Positions 1 through 14,286 of a stretch of 64,000 nucleotides of DNA are shown here, in pieces. The notes below the pieces were generated by a model, which searched no databases, had not been told where the DNA came from, and saw only the letters and a program-made list of their open reading frames with translations. Position numbers and translations under genes: made by a program. The stretch spans positions 124,001-188,000 of the forward strand of contig NW_026089400.1 in the NCBI RefSeq assembly GCF_933775445.1, in the 5' to 3' direction. Position 1 is the stretch's first letter, and every line of letters begins with the position of its first letter. Source of the stretch: Argentina anserina (lineage: Eukaryota > Streptophyta > Magnoliopsida > Rosales > Rosaceae).

Positions 1-2241
1 CCTTACAGAAACATACTCAAACGAGAAATGAAAAGATACACAATTGGAATAGTAAAGATACGCAAACGAAGTAAAGATACACAATTGGAATAGTAAAGAT
101 ACGCAAACGATGTAAATATACACAATTGGAATAGTAAAGATACGCAAACGATGTAAAGATACTCAGTTTGAAAGAAACACACTCCCACACTTGCAAAACT
201 CTCAAATACAATAGAAACTCGCATCAGAAAGCCTTAGAGAAAGATACTCAAACGAGAAATGAAAAGATACACAATTGGAATAGTAAAGATACGCAAACGA
301 TGTAAAGATACACAATTGGAATAGTAAAGATACGCAAACGATGTAAAGATACACAATTGGAATAGTAAAGATACGCAAACGATGTAAAGAGACTCAGTTT
401 GAAAGAAACACACTCCCACATTTGCAAAACTCACAAATACAATAGAAACTCGCTTCCGAAGCCTTAAAGAAAGATACTCAAACGAGAAATGAAAAGATAC
501 ACAATTGGAATAGTAAAGATACGCAAACGATGTAAAGATGCACAATTGGAATAGTAAAGATACGCAAACGATGTAAAGATACTCAGTTTGAAAGAAACAC
601 ACTCCCACACTTGGAAAACTCTCAAATTCAATAGAAACTCGCATCAGAAAGCCTTACAGAAACATACTCAAACGAGAAATGAAAAGATACACAATTGGAA
701 TAGTAAAGATACGCAAACGAAGTAAAGATACACAATTGGAATAGTAAAGATACGCAAACGATGTAAAGATACTCAGTTTGAAAGAAACACACTCCCACAC
801 TTGCAAAACTCTCAAATACAATAGAAGCTCGCATCAGAAGCCATACCGAAACATACTCAAACGAGAAATGAAAAGATACACAATTGGAATAGTAAAGATA
901 CGCAAACGATGTAAAGATGCACAATTGGAATAGTAAAGATACGCAAACGATGTAAATATACACAATTGGAATAGTAAAGATACGCAAACGATGTAAAGAT
1001 ACTCAGTTTGAAAGAAACACACTCCCACACTTGCAAAACTCTCAAATACAATAGAAACTCGCATCAGAAAGCCTTAGAGAAAGATACTCAAACGAGAAAT
1101 GAAAAGATACACAATTGGAATAGTAAAGATACGCAAACGATGTAAAGATACACAATTGGAATAGTAAAGATACACAATTGGAATAGTAAAGATACGCAAA
1201 CGATGTAAAGAGACTCAGTTTGAAAGAAACACACTCCCACATTTGCAAAACTCACAAATACAATAGAAACTCGCTTCCGAAGCCTTAAAGAAAGATACTC
1301 AAACGAGAAATGAAAAGATACACAATTGGAATAGTAAAGATACGCAAACGATGTAAAGATGCACAATTGGAATAGTAAAGATACGCAAACGATGTAAAGA
1401 TACTCAGTTTGAAAGAAACACACTCCCACACTTGGAAAACTCTCAAATTCAATAGAAACTCGCATCAGAAAGCCTTACAGAAACATACTCAAACGAGAAA
1501 TGAAAAGATACACAATTGGAATAGTAAAGATACGCAAACGAAGTAAAGATACACAATTGGAATAGTAAAGATACGCAAACGATGTAAGGATACACAATTG
1601 GAATAGTAAAGATACGCAAACGATGTAAAGATACTCAGTTTGAAAGAAACACACTCCCACACTTGCAAAACTCTCAAATACAATAGAAACTCGCATCAGA
1701 AAGCCTTAGAGAAAGATACTCAAACGAGAAATGAAAAGATACACAATTGGAATAGTAAAGATACGCAAACGATGTAAAGATACACAATTGGAATAGTAAA
1801 GATACGCAAACGATGTAAAGATACTCAGTTTGAAAGAAACACACTCCCACATTTGCAAAACTTACAAATAAAATAGAAACTCGCTTCAGAAGCCTTACAG
1901 AAAGATACTCAAACGAGAAATAAAAAGATACACAATTGGAATAGTAAAGATACGCAAACGATGTAAAGATACACAATTGGAATAGTAAAGATACGCAAAC
2001 AATGTAAAGATACTCAGTTTGAAAGAAACACACTCCCACACTTGCAAAACTCTCAAATACAATAGAAACTCGCATCAGAAGCCATACAGAAACATACTCA
2101 AACGAGAAATAAAAAGATACACAATTGGAATAGTAAAGATACGCAAACGATGTAAAGATGCACAATTGGAATAGTAAAGATACGCAAACGATGTAAAGAT
2201 ACTCAGTTTGAAAGAAACACACTCCCACACTTGCAAAACTC

Positions 2242-3083
2242 TCAAATACAATAGAAACTCGCATCAGAAAGCCTTAGAGAAAGATACTCAAACGAGAAAT
2301 GAAAAGATACACAATTGGAATAGTAAAGATACGCAAACGATGTAAAGATACACAATTGGAATAGTAAAGATACGCAAACGATGTAAAGATACTCAGTTTG
2401 AAAGAAACACACTCCCACACTTGGAAAACTCTCAAATTCAATAGAAACTCGCATCAGAAAGCCTTACAGAAACATACTCAAACGAGAAATGAAAAGATAC
2501 ACAATTTGAATAGTAAAGATACGCAAACGATGTAAAGACACACAATTGGAATAGTAAAGATACGCAAACGATGTAAAGATGCACAATTGGAATAGTAAAG
2601 ATACGCAAACGATGTAAAGATACTCAGTTTGAAAGAAACACACTCCCACACTTGCAAAACTCTCAAATACAATAGAAACTCGCATCAGAAAGCCTTAGAG
2701 AAAGATACTCAAACGAGAAATGAAAAGATACACAATTTGAATAGTAAAGATACGCAAACGATGTAAAGATGCACAATTGGAATAGTAAAGATACGCAAAC
2801 GATGTAAAGATACTCAGTTTGAAAGAAACACACTCCCACACTTGGAAAACTCTCAAATTCAATAGAAACTCGCATCAGAAAGCCTTACAGAAACATACTC
2901 AAACGAGAAATGAAAAGATACACAATTTGAATAGTAAAGATACGCAAACGATGTAAAGACACACAATTGGAATAGTAAAGATACGCAAACGATGTAAATA
3001 TACACAATTGGAATAGTAAAGATACGCAAACGATGTAAAGATACTCAGTTTGAAAGAAACACACTCCCACACTTGCAAAACTC
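2242..3083. repeat. 421-bp higher-order tandem duplication
   Basis: Two adjacent copies, about 2242-2662 and 2663-3083, lie 421 bp apart (one 190-bp plus one 231-bp monomer). They share the rare variants AATTTGAATAG and GACACACAATT or TTGGAAAACTC in the same order. Boundaries are approximate because they fall inside repeats. Confidence 0.75.
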
Positions 3084-3115
3084 TCAAATACAATAGAAAC
3101 TCGCATCAGAAAGCC

Positions 3116-6100
3116 TTAGAGAAAGATACTCAAACGAGAAATGAAAAGATACACAATTGGAATAGTAAAGATACGCAAACGATGTAAAGATACACAATTG
3201 GAATAGTAAAGATACGCAAACGATGTAAAGATACACAATTGGAATAGTAAAGATACGCAAACGATGTAAAGAGACTCAGTTTGAAAGAAACACACTCCCA
3301 CATTTGCAAAACTCACAAATACAATAGAAACTCGCTTCCGAAGCCTTGAAGAAAGATACTCAAACGAGAAATGAAAAGATACACAATTGGAATAGTAAAG
3401 ATACGCAAACGATGTAAAGATGCACAATTGGAATAGTAAAGATACGCAAACGATGTAAAGATACTCAGTTTGAAAGAAACACACTACCACACTTGGAAAA
3501 CTCTCAAATTCAATAGAAACTCGCATCAGAAAGCCTTACAGAAACATACTCAAACGAGAAATGAAAAGATACACAATTGGAATAGTAAAGATACGCAAAC
3601 GAAGTAAAGATACACAATTGGAATAGTAAAGATACGCAAACGATGTAAAGATACTCAGTTTGAAAGAAACACACTCCCACACTTGCAAAACTCTCAAATA
3701 CAATAGAAGCTCGCATCAGAAGCCATACAGAAACATACTCAAACGAGAAATGAAAAGATACACAATTGGAATAGTAAAGATACGCAAACGATGTAAAGAT
3801 GCACAATTGGAATAGTAAAGATACGCAAACGATGTAAAGATACTCAGTTTGAAAGAAACACACTCCCACACTTGGAAAACTCTCAAATTCAATAGAAACT
3901 CGCATCAGAAAGCCTTACAGAAAGATACTCAAACGAGAAATGAAAAGATACACAATTGGAATAGTAAAGATACGCAAACGATGTAAAGATACACAATTGG
4001 AATAGTAAAGATACGCAAACGATGTAAAGATACTCAGTTTGAAAGAAACACACTCCCACACTTGCAAAACTCTCAAATACAATAGAAACTCGCATCAGAA
4101 TCCTTACAGAAAGATACTCAAACGAGAAATGAAAAGATACACAATTGGAATAATAAAGATACGCAAACGATGTAAAGATACACAATTGGAATAGTAAAGA
4201 TACGCAAACGATGTAAAGATACTTAGTTTGAAAGAAACACACTCCCACACTTGCAAAACTCTCAAATACAATAGAAACTCGCATCAGAAGCCATACAGAA
4301 ACATACTCAAACGAGAAATGAAAAGATACACAATTGGAATAGTAAAGATACGCAAACGATGTAAAGATACACAATTGGAATAGTAAAGATACGCAAACGA
4401 TGTAAAGATACTCAGTTTGAAAGAAACACACTCCCACACTTGCAAAACTCTCAAATACAATAGAAACTCGCATCAGAAAGCCTTAGAGAAAGATACTCAA
4501 ACGAGAAATGAAAAGATACAAAATTGGAATAGTAAAGATACGCAAACGATGTAAAGATACACAATTGGAATAGTAAAGATACGCAAACGATGTAAAGATA
4601 CTCAGTTTGAAAGAAACACACTCCCACATTTGCAAAACTCACAAATAAAATAGAAACTCGCTTCAGAAGCCTTACAGAAAGATACTCAAACGAGAAATGA
4701 AAAGATACACAATTGGAATAGTAAAGATACGCAAACGATGTAAAGATACACAATTGGAATAGTAAAGATACGCAAACAATGTAAAGATACTCAGTTTGAA
4801 AGAAACACACTCCCACACTTGCAAAACTCTCAAATACAATAGAAACTCGCATCAGAAGCCATACAGAAACATACTCAAACGAGAAATGAAAAGATACACA
4901 ATTGGAATAGTAAAGATACGCAAACGATGTAAAGATGCACAATTGGAATAGTAAAGATACGCAAACGATGTAAAGATACTCAGTTTGAAAGAAACACACT
5001 CCCACACTTGCAAAACTCTCAAATTCAATAGAAACTCGCATCAGAAGCCTTACAGAAAGATACTCAAACGAGAAATGAAAAGATACACAATTCGAATAGT
5101 AAAGATACGCAAACGATGTAAAGACACACAATTGGAATAGTAAAGATACGCAAACGATGTAAATATACACAATTGGAATAGTAAAGATACGCAAACGATG
5201 TAAAGATACTCAGTTTGAAAGAAACACACTCCCACACTTGCAAAACTCTCAAATACAATAGAAACTCGCATCAGAAAGCCTTAGAGAAAGATACTCAAAC
5301 GAGAAATGAAAAGATACACAATTGGAATAGTAAAGATACGCAAACGATGTAAAGATACACAATTGGAATAGTAAAGATACGCAAACGATGTAAAGATACT
5401 CAGTTTGAAAGAAACACACTCCCACATTTGCAAAACTTACAAATAAAATAGAAACTCGCTTCAGAAGCCTTACAGAAAGATACTCAAACGAGAAATAAAA
5501 AGATACACAATTGGAATAGTAAAGATACGCAAACGATGTAAAGATACACAATTGGAATAGTAAAGATACGCAAACAATGTAAAGATACTCAGTTTGAAAG
5601 AAACACACTCCCACACTTGCAAAACTCTCAAATACAATAGAAACTCGCATCAGAAGCCATACAGAAACATACTCAAACGAGAAATGAAAAGATACACAAT
5701 TGGAATAGTAAAGATACGCAAACGATGTAAAGATGCACAATTGGAATAGTAAAGATACGCAAACGATGTAAAGATACTCAGTTTGAAAGAAACACACTCC
5801 CACACTTGCAAAACTCTCAAATACAATAGAAACTCGCATCAGAAAGCCTTAGAGAAAGATACTCAAACGAGAAATGAAAAGATACACAATTGGAATAGTA
5901 AAGATACGCAAACGATGTAAAGATACACAATTGGAATAGTAAAGATACGCAAACGATGTAAAGATACTCAGTTTGAAAGAAACACACTCCCACATTTGCA
6001 AAACTCACAAATACAATAGAAACTCGCTTCCGAAGCCTTAAAGAAAGATACTCAAACGAGAAATGAAAAGATACACAATTGGAATAGTAAAGATACGCAA

Positions 6101-8343
6101 ACGATGTAAAGATGCACAATTGGAATAGTAAAGATACGCAAACGATGTAAAGATACTCAGTTTGAAAGAAACACACTCCCACACTTGGAAAACTCTCAAA
6201 TTCAATAGAAACTCGCATCAGAAAGCCTTACAGAAAGATACTCAAACGAGAAATGAAAAGATACACAATTGGAATAGTAAAGATACGCAAACGATGTAAA
6301 GATACTCAGTTTGAAAGAAACACACTCCCACACTTGCAAAACTCTCAAATACAATAGAAACTCGCATCAGAAAGCCTTAGAGAAAGATACTCAAACGAGA
6401 AATGAAAAGATACACAATTGGAATAGTAAAGATACGCAAACGATGTAAAGATACACAATTGGAATAGTAAAGATACGCAAACGATGTAAAGATACACAAT
6501 TGGAATAGTAAAGATACGCAAACGATGTAAAGAGACTCAGTTTGAAAGAAACACACTCCCACATTTGCAAAACTCACAAATACAATAGAAACTCGCTTCC
6601 GAAGCCTTAAAGAAAGATACTCAAACGAGAAATGAAAAGATACACAATTGGAATAGTAAAGATACGCAAACGATGTAAAGATGCACAATTGGAATAGTAA
6701 AGATACGCAAACGATGTAAAGATACTCAGTTTGAAAGAAACACACTCCCACACTTGGAAAACTCTCAAATTCAATAGAAACTCGCATCAGAAAGCCTTAC
6801 AGAAACATACTCAAACGAGAAATGAAAAGATACACAATTGGAATAGTAAAGATACGCAAACGAAGTAAAGATACACAATTGGAATAGTAAAGATACGCAA
6901 ACGATGTAAAGATACTCAGTTTGAAAGAAACACACTCCCACACTTGCAAAACTCTCAAATACAATAGAAGATCGCATCAGAAGCCATACAGAAACATACT
7001 CAAACGAGAAATGAAAAGATACACAATTGGAATAGTAAAGATACGCAAACGATGTAAAGATGCACAATTGGAATAGTAAAGATACGCAAACGATGTAAAG
7101 ATACTCAGTTTGAAAGAAACACACTCCCACACTTGGAAAACTCTCAAATTCAATAGAAACTCGCATCAGAAAGCCTTACAGAAAGATACTCAAACGAGAA
7201 ATGAAAAGATACACAATTGGAATAGTAAAGATACGCAAACGATGTAAAGATACACAATTGGAATAGTAAAGATACGCAAACGATGTAAAGATACTCAGTT
7301 TGAAAGAAACACACTCCCACACTTGCAAAACTCTCAAATACAATAGAAACTCGCATCAGAATCCTTACAGAAAGATACTCAAACGAGAAATGAAAAGATA
7401 CACAATTGGAATAATAAAGATACGCAAACGATGTAAAGATACACAATTGGAATAGTAAAGATACGCAAACGATGTAAAGATACTCAGTTTGAAAGAAACA
7501 CACTCTCACACTTGCAAAACTCTCAAATACAATAGAAACTCGCATCAGAAAGCCTTAGAGAAAGATACTCAAACGAGAAATGAAAAGATACAAAATTGGA
7601 ATAGTAAAGATACGCAAACGATGTAAAGATACACAATTGGAATAGTAAAGATACGCAAACGATGTAAAGATACTCAGTTTGAAAGAAACACACTCCCACA
7701 TTTGCAAAACTCACAAATAAAATAGAAACTCGCTTCAGAAGCCTTACAGAAAGATACTCAAACGAGAAATGAAAAGATACACAATTGGAATAGTAAAGAT
7801 ACGCAAACGATGTAAAGATACACAATTGGAATAGTAAAGATACGCAAACAATGTAAAGATACTCAGTTTGAAAGAAACACACTCCCACACTTGCAAAACT
7901 CTCAAATACAATAGAAACTCGCATCAGAAGCCATACAGAAACATACTCAAACGAGAAATGAAAAGATACACAATTGGAATAGTAAAGATACGCAAACGAT
8001 GTAAAGATGCACAATTGGAATAGTAAAGATACGCAAACGATGTAAAGATACTCAGTTTGAAAGAAACACACTCCCACACTTGCAAAACTCTCAAATTCAA
8101 TAGAAACTCGCATCAGAAGCCTTACAGAAAGATACTCAAACGAGAAATGAAAAGATACACAATTCGAATAGTAAAGATACGCAAACGATGTAAAGACACA
8201 CAATTGGAATAGTAAAGATACGCAAACGATGTAAATATACACAATTGGAATAGTAAAGATACGCAAACGATGTAAAGATACTCAGTTTGAAAGAAACACA
8301 CTCCCACACTTGCAAAACTCTCAAATACAATAGAAACTCGCAT
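3116..8343. repeat. Duplicated multi-monomer segment, copies at about 3116-5271 and 6377-8343
   Basis: The same succession of monomer variants appears twice. The offset is 3261 bp at the left end (3116 to 6377, 3510 to 6771) but 3072 bp further right (4451 to 7523, 5050 to 8122). The second copy has therefore lost one 189-bp monomer. A weaker third copy of the left part begins near 234. This pattern is expected from unequal exchange or segmental duplication within a satellite. Confidence 0.8.
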
Positions 8344-9611
8344 CAGAAAGCCTTAGAGAAAGATACTCAAACGAGAAATGAAAAGATACACAATTGGAAT
8401 AGTAAAGATACGCAAACGATGTAAAGATACACAATTGGAATAGTAAAGATACGCAAACGATGTAAAGAGACTCAGTTTGAAAGAAACACACTCCCACATT
8501 TGCAAAACTCACAAATACAATAGAAACTCGCTTCCGAAGCCTTAAAGAAAGATACTCAAACGAGAAATGAAAAGATACACAATTGGAATAGTAAAGATAC
8601 GCAAACGATGTAAGGATACAGAATTGGAATAGTAAAGATACGCAAACGATGTAAATATACACAATTGGAATAGTAAAGATACGCAAACGATGTAAAGAGA
8701 CTCAGTTTGAAAGAAACACACTCCCACACTTGCAAAACTCTCAAATACAATAGAAACTCGCATCAGAAGCCATACAGAAACATACTCAAACGAGAAATGA
8801 AAAGATACACAATTGGAATAGTAAAGATACGCAAACAATGTAAAGATACACAATTGGAATAGTAAAGATACGCAAACGATGTAAAGATACTCAGTTTGAA
8901 AGAAACACACTCCCACACTTGCAAAACTCTCAAATACAATAGAAACTCGCATCAGAAAGCCTTAGAGAAAGATACTCAAACGAGAAATGAAAAGATACAC
9001 AATTGGAATAGTAAAGATACGCAAACGATGTAAAGATACACAATTGGAATAGTAAAGATACGCAAACGATGTAAAGATACTCAGTTTCAAAGAAACACAC
9101 TCCCACATTTGCAAAACTCACAAATACAATAGAAACTCGCTTCCGAAGCCTTAAAGAAAGATACTCAAACGAGAAATGAAAAGATACACAATTGGAATAG
9201 TAAAGATACGCAAACGATGTAAGGATACAAAATTGGAATAGTAAAGATACGCAAACGATGTAAAGATACACAATTGGAATAGTAAAGATACGCAAACGAT
9301 GTAAAGAGACTCAGTTTGAAAGAAACACACTCCCACACTTGCAAAACTCTCAAATTCAATAGAAACTCGCATCAGAAGCCTTACAGAAAGATACTCAAAC
9401 GAGAAATGAAAAGATACACAATTCGAATAGTAAAGATACGCAAACGATGTAAAGACACACAATTGGAATAGTAAAGATACGCAAACGATGTAAATATACA
9501 CAATTGGAATAGTAAAGATACGCAAACGATGTAAAGATACTCAGTTTGAAAGAAACACACTCCCACACTTGCAAAACTCTCAAATACAATAGAAACTCGC
9601 ATCAGAAAGCC

Positions 9612-12480
9612 TTAGAGAAAGATACTTAAACGAGAAATGAAAAGATACACAATTGGAATAGTAAAGATACGCAAACGATGTAAAGATACACAATTGGAAT
9701 AGTAAAGATACGCAAACGATGTAAAGATACACAATTGGAATAGTAAAGATACGCAAACGATGTAAAGAGACTCAGTTTGAAAGAAACACACTCCCACATT
9801 TGCAAAACTCACAAATACAATAGAAACTCGCTTCCGAAGCCTTAAAGAAAGATACTCAAACGAGAAATGAAAAGATACACAATTGGAATAGTAAAGATAC
9901 GCAAACGATGTAAGGATACAGAATTGGAATAGTAAAGATACGCAAACGATGTAAAGATATTCAGTTTGAAAGAAACACACTCCCACACTTGCAAAACTCT
10001 CAAATACAATAGAAACTCGCATCAGAAGCCATACAGAAACATACTCAAATGAGAAATGAAAAGATACACAATTGGAATAGTAAAGATACGCAAACGATGT
10101 AAAGATGCACAATTGGAATAGTAAAGATACGCAAACGATGTAAAGATACTCAGTTTGAAAGAAACACACTCCCACACTTGGAAAACTCTCAAATTCAATA
10201 GAAACTCGCATCAGAAAGCCTTACAGAAAGATACTCAAACGAGAAATGAAAAGATACACAATTCGAATAGTAAAGATACGCAAACGATGTAAAGACACAC
10301 AATTGGAATAGTAAAGATACGCAAACGATGTAAATATACACAATTGGAATAGTAAAGATACGCAAACGATGTAAAGATACTCAGTTTGAAAGAAACACAC
10401 TCCCACACTTGCAAAACTCTCAAATACAATAGAAACTCGCATCAGAAAGCCTTAGAGAAAGATACTCAAACGAGAAATGAAAAGATACACAATTGGAAGA
10501 GTAAAGATACGCAAACGATGTAAAGATACACAATTGGAATAGTAAAGATACGCAAACGATGTAAAGATATTCAGTTTGAAAGAAACACACTCCCACACTT
10601 GCAAAACTCTCAAATACAATAGAAACTCGCATCAGAAAGCCTTAGAGAAAGATACTCAAACGAGAAATGAAAAGATACACAATTGGAATAGTAAAGATAC
10701 GCAAACGATGTAAAGATACACAATTGGAATAGTAAAGATACGCAAACGATGTAAAGATACACAATTGGAATAGTAAAGATACGCAAACGATGTAAAGAGA
10801 CTCAGTTTGAAAGAAACACACTCCCACATTTGCAAAACTCACAAATACAATAGAAACTCGCTTCCGAAGCCTTAAAGAAAGATACTCAAACGAGAAATGA
10901 AAAGATACACAATTGGAATAGTAAAGATACGCAAACGATGTAAGGATACAGAATTGGAATAGTAAAGATACGCAAACGATGTAAAGATATTCAGTTTGAA
11001 AGAAACACACTCCCACACTTGCAAAACTCTCAAATACAATAGAAACTCGCATCAGAAGCCATACAGAAACATACTCAAACGAGAAATGAAAAGATACACA
11101 ATTGGAATAGTAAAGATACGCAAACGATGTAAAGATGCACAATTGGAATAGTAAAGATACGCAAACGATGTAAAGATACTCAGTTTGAAAGAAACACACT
11201 CCCACACTTGGAAAACTCTCAAATTCAATAGAAACTCGCATCAGAAAGCCTTACAGAAAGATACTCAAACGAGAAATGAAAAGATACACAATTGGAATAG
11301 TAAAGATACGCAAACGATGTAAAGATACACAATTGGAATAGTAAAGATACGCAAACGATGTAAAGATACACAATTGGAATAGTAAAGATACGCAAACGAT
11401 GTAAAGATACTCAGTTTGAAAGAAACACACTCCCACACTTGCAAAACTCTCAAATACAATAGAAACTCGCTTCAGAAGCCTTACAGAAAGATACTCAAAC
11501 GAGAAATGAAAAGATACACAATTGGAATAGTAAAGATACGCAAACGATGTAAAGATGCACAATTGGAATAGTAAAGATACGCAAACGATGTAAAGATGCA
11601 CAAACGATGTAAAGATACTCAGTTTGAAAGAAACACACTCCCACACTTGGAAAACTCTCAAATTCAATAGAAACTCGCATCAGAAAGCCTTACAGAAAGA
11701 TACTCAAACGAGAAATGAAAAGATACACAATTGGAATAGTAAAGATACGCAAACGATGTAAAGATACTCAGTTTGAAAGAAACACACTCCCACACTTGCA
11801 AAACTTTCAAATACAATAGAAACTCGCATCAGAAGCCTTACAGAAAGATACTCAAACGAGAAATGAAAAGATACACAATTCGAATAGTAAAGATACGCAA
11901 ACGCTGTAAAGATACACAATTGGAATAGTAAAGATACGCAAACGATGTAAGGATACAGAATTGGAATAGTAAAGATACGCAAACGATGTAAAGATATTCA
12001 GTTTGAAAGAAACACACTCCCACACTTGCAAAACTCTCAAATACAATAGAAACTCGCATCAGAAGCCATACAGAAACATACTCAAATGAGAAATGAAAAG
12101 ATACACAATTGGAATAGTAAAGATACGCAAACGATGTAAAGATGCACAATTGGAATAGTAAAGATACGCAAACGATGTAAAGATACTCAGTTTGAAAGAA
12201 ACACACTCCCACACTTGGAAAACTCTCAAATTCAATAGAAACTCGCATCAGAAAGCCTTACAGAAAGATACTCAAACGAGAAATGAAAAGATACACAATT
12301 CGAATAGTAAAGATACGCAAACGATGTAAAGACACACAATTGGAATAGTAAAGATACGCAAACGATGTAAATATACACAATTGGAATAGTAAAGATACGC
12401 AAACGATGTAAAGATACTCAGTTTGAAAGAAACACACTCCCACACTTGCAAAACTCTCAAATACAATAGAAACTCGCATC
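9612..12480. repeat. Higher-order repeats with 1030-bp and 2037-bp offsets
   Basis: About 640 bp starting at 9612 recurs at 10642 (offset 1030). The stretch at about 10020-10440 recurs at 12057-12477 (offset 2037). The second pair shares the private variant CTCAAATGAG and the TTCGAATAG, GACACACAATT and AATATACAC series. Boundaries are approximate. Confidence 0.7.
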
Positions 12481-13128
12481 AGAAAGCCTTAGAGAAAGAT
12501 ACTCAAACGAGAAATGAAAAGATACACAATTGGAATAGTAAAGATACGCAAACGAAGTAAAGATACACAATTGGAATAGTAAAGATACGCAAACGATGTA
12601 AAGATACTCAGTTTGAAAGAAACACACTCCCACACTTGCAAAACTCTCAAATACAATAGAAACTCGCATCAGAAGCCTTACAGAAAGATACTCAAACGAG
12701 AAATGAAAAGATACACAATTCGAATAGTAAACATACGCAAACGATGTAAAGACACACAATTGGAATAGTAAAGATACTCAGTTTGAAAGAAACACACTCC
12801 CACACTTGGAAAACTCTCAAATTCAATAGAAACTCGCATCAGAAAGCCTTACAGAAAGATACTCAAACGAGAAATGAAAAGATACACAATTGGAATAGTA
12901 AAGATACGCAAACGAAGTAAAGATACACAATTGGAATAGTAAAGATACGCAAACGATGTAAAGATACTCAGTTTGAAAGAAACACACTCCCACACTTGCA
13001 AAACTCTCAAATACAATAGAAACTCGCATCAGAAGCCTTACAGAAAGATACTCAAACGAGAAATGAAAAGATACACAATTCGAATAGTAAACATACGCAA
13101 ACGATGTAAAGACACACAATTGGAATAG
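12409..13128. repeat. 360-bp higher-order tandem duplication beside the insertion
   Basis: Copies at about 12409-12768 and 12769-13128 share the private variant AATAGTAAACATACGC (near 12724 and 13084) at an offset of exactly 360 bp. The second copy is cut at its right end by the retrotransposon. Confidence 0.75.
13124..13128. other. Target-site duplication, left copy (AATAG)
   Basis: AATAG lies immediately before the TG that opens the 5' LTR. The same five bases follow the CA that closes the 3' LTR at 25567-25571. Five base pairs is the usual duplication made by Ty3/Gypsy integrases. Removing the element and one copy restores a continuous satellite module B (GGAATAG then TAAAGATACGC). Confidence 0.97.
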
Positions 13129-13790
13129 TGATAGGAGCACAAAGTGTGACGTTCTTAATGCATTTATGCCCTATTCTTACTCTTTGTTACCTCTTATTTA
13201 GTATGTTTTAGTTTCTTTTGTATGAATAAGTGTTTAGGTAGAACTTATATCAATTATGAGTGAATTGATGATGAAATCGTGCTAAGTGTTAAGAATCCTT
13301 GTTGAGATATGATTCCTTGTTCGAGTAGGATTCATCCTTTTGTATTTCTTTGTTTCTAATGTACTTATTCTTATTAGGAAATACCAATCCATGTTGGAGA
13401 AGGAAAGCAATCCTAGTTCCTCAAGGAAAGAGAAGAAGATACACTTAAAAGCCCAATCCATGTAAGAATGAAAATGCTGTCAAGATTTGTAGTCCAACTT
13501 CGACGGGCTCCCCTGGATAGCTCCGATCGAGTTAGAAGACCTACTTTATATGGAAATAAAGGTATTTGAGTCTAGTTTCTGTAGGATTTAGAATCAAATC
13601 AATATCTTATTCCTATAGAGAGATATGACTGAATCATTGATCGGAGGTCCAGTGAGTTCGGCGGAATTATCTCAGCCATTGATTTGCTTTTGATCCAAGG
13701 GCTATGAGGGAAACTTGGGGCTTTGTTCCTCCTGCAAATAGAGCACAAATATGTATCAGAATGTCCATAAATCCCTGCAACAAATAATGT

Positions 13791-13878
13791 CAAAGAAGGC
13801 ATGCAGCAAATTAAATGAGAAGAGGCAAGAAAGTCAAAGAAGGCATGCAGCAAATTTAATGAGGAGAGGTATGAAAAA
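13791..13878 (+). repeat. 44-bp direct repeat in LTR U3
   Basis: CAAAGAAGGCATGCAGCAAA occurs at 13791 and again at 13835, with similar sequence following each copy. It lies upstream of the TATA box, where short tandem repeats in LTRs often hold enhancer elements; that role is inferred. The same pair is in the 3' LTR (24071 and 24115) and, inverted, in the minus-strand LTR (about 62860-62960). Confidence 0.8.
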
Positions 13879-14278
13879 TCAAACATGGCTGCACCAATTA
13901 AGACTTTTGCTGCCTCCCTAATTCAAAGGAAGAAATTTGTGCAAAATAAATCAGCAATAAAGGAGGAAGAAGATATGTAATTAATGCAAAAGATATGCAT
14001 TCCTTATAGAAATCAGAATTCTGGCAGTGCAGATCATCCATCTTTGACGGGCTCCCCTGGACAGCTCAAAATGATTGAGAAAATGTACTTTATATGGATG
14101 AAAAGCCACGGAAGTCTAGTTGAAATTGCCAGTTGGAATCATCTCAATATCTATTTTCTAGAGAAAGTTATGGCCACAACAAGGGACAAAGGTCAAATCT
14201 GCCGAATCTAGGAAACCTCAACCAATTTGGTTTCAACTTTGTGGACTTTGTGGCCATCCTCCCTTGGGTTTCTTCCTC

Positions 14279-14286
14279 TATATATA
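14279..14286 (+). promoter_or_regulatory. Probable TATA box of the LTR promoter
   Basis: TATATATA lies 1.15 kb into the LTR, between C/T-rich and A-rich stretches. Copies sit at the same place in the 3' LTR (24559-24566) and in the related minus-strand LTR (62452-62459). Transcription would then start roughly 30 bp downstream, defining the U3/R boundary near 14310. The start site itself is inferred. Confidence 0.65.

Larger units (their letters stand above)
1..13128. repeat. Satellite array, left block (long monomers, about 189 and 230 bp)
   Basis: This is an uninterrupted tandem array. Each monomer has module A (69 bp, starting TCTCAAATACAATAG and ending GAAAAGATA), module B (41 bp, starting CACAATTGGAATAG and ending GTAAAGATA) and module C (38 bp, starting CTCAGTTTGAAAG). 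In this block B is usually present two or three times, so monomers are about 189-191 or 230-231 bp. Single-B monomers are rare, for example near 6218-6366 and 11690-11830. A one-base variant (CAGAAGCC or CAGAAAGCC) adds 1 bp. Other recurring variants are TTCGAATAG, GATGCACAATT, GACACACAATT and CTTCCGAAGCC. The array continues beyond the left edge of the window. Unit lengths are in the range of plant centromeric or heterochromatic satellites; which one this is cannot be told from sequence alone. Confidence 0.97.

Noticed and set aside
4451..5194. Long minus-strand reading frames in the satellite (up to 247 codons here and at 7523-8266)
   Set aside because: They translate the 189-bp monomer, which is a multiple of three and poor in minus-strand stops because of base bias. 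They break wherever a 148- or 190-bp monomer occurs, have no domain, and several frames are open at once.
13599..13886. Antisense 95-codon frame in the LTR, also at 23879-24166 and 62852-63139
   Set aside because: It is open in all three LTR copies, but two of these are near-identical by descent. It contains the 44-bp DNA repeat and no recognisable domain, so chance is enough.
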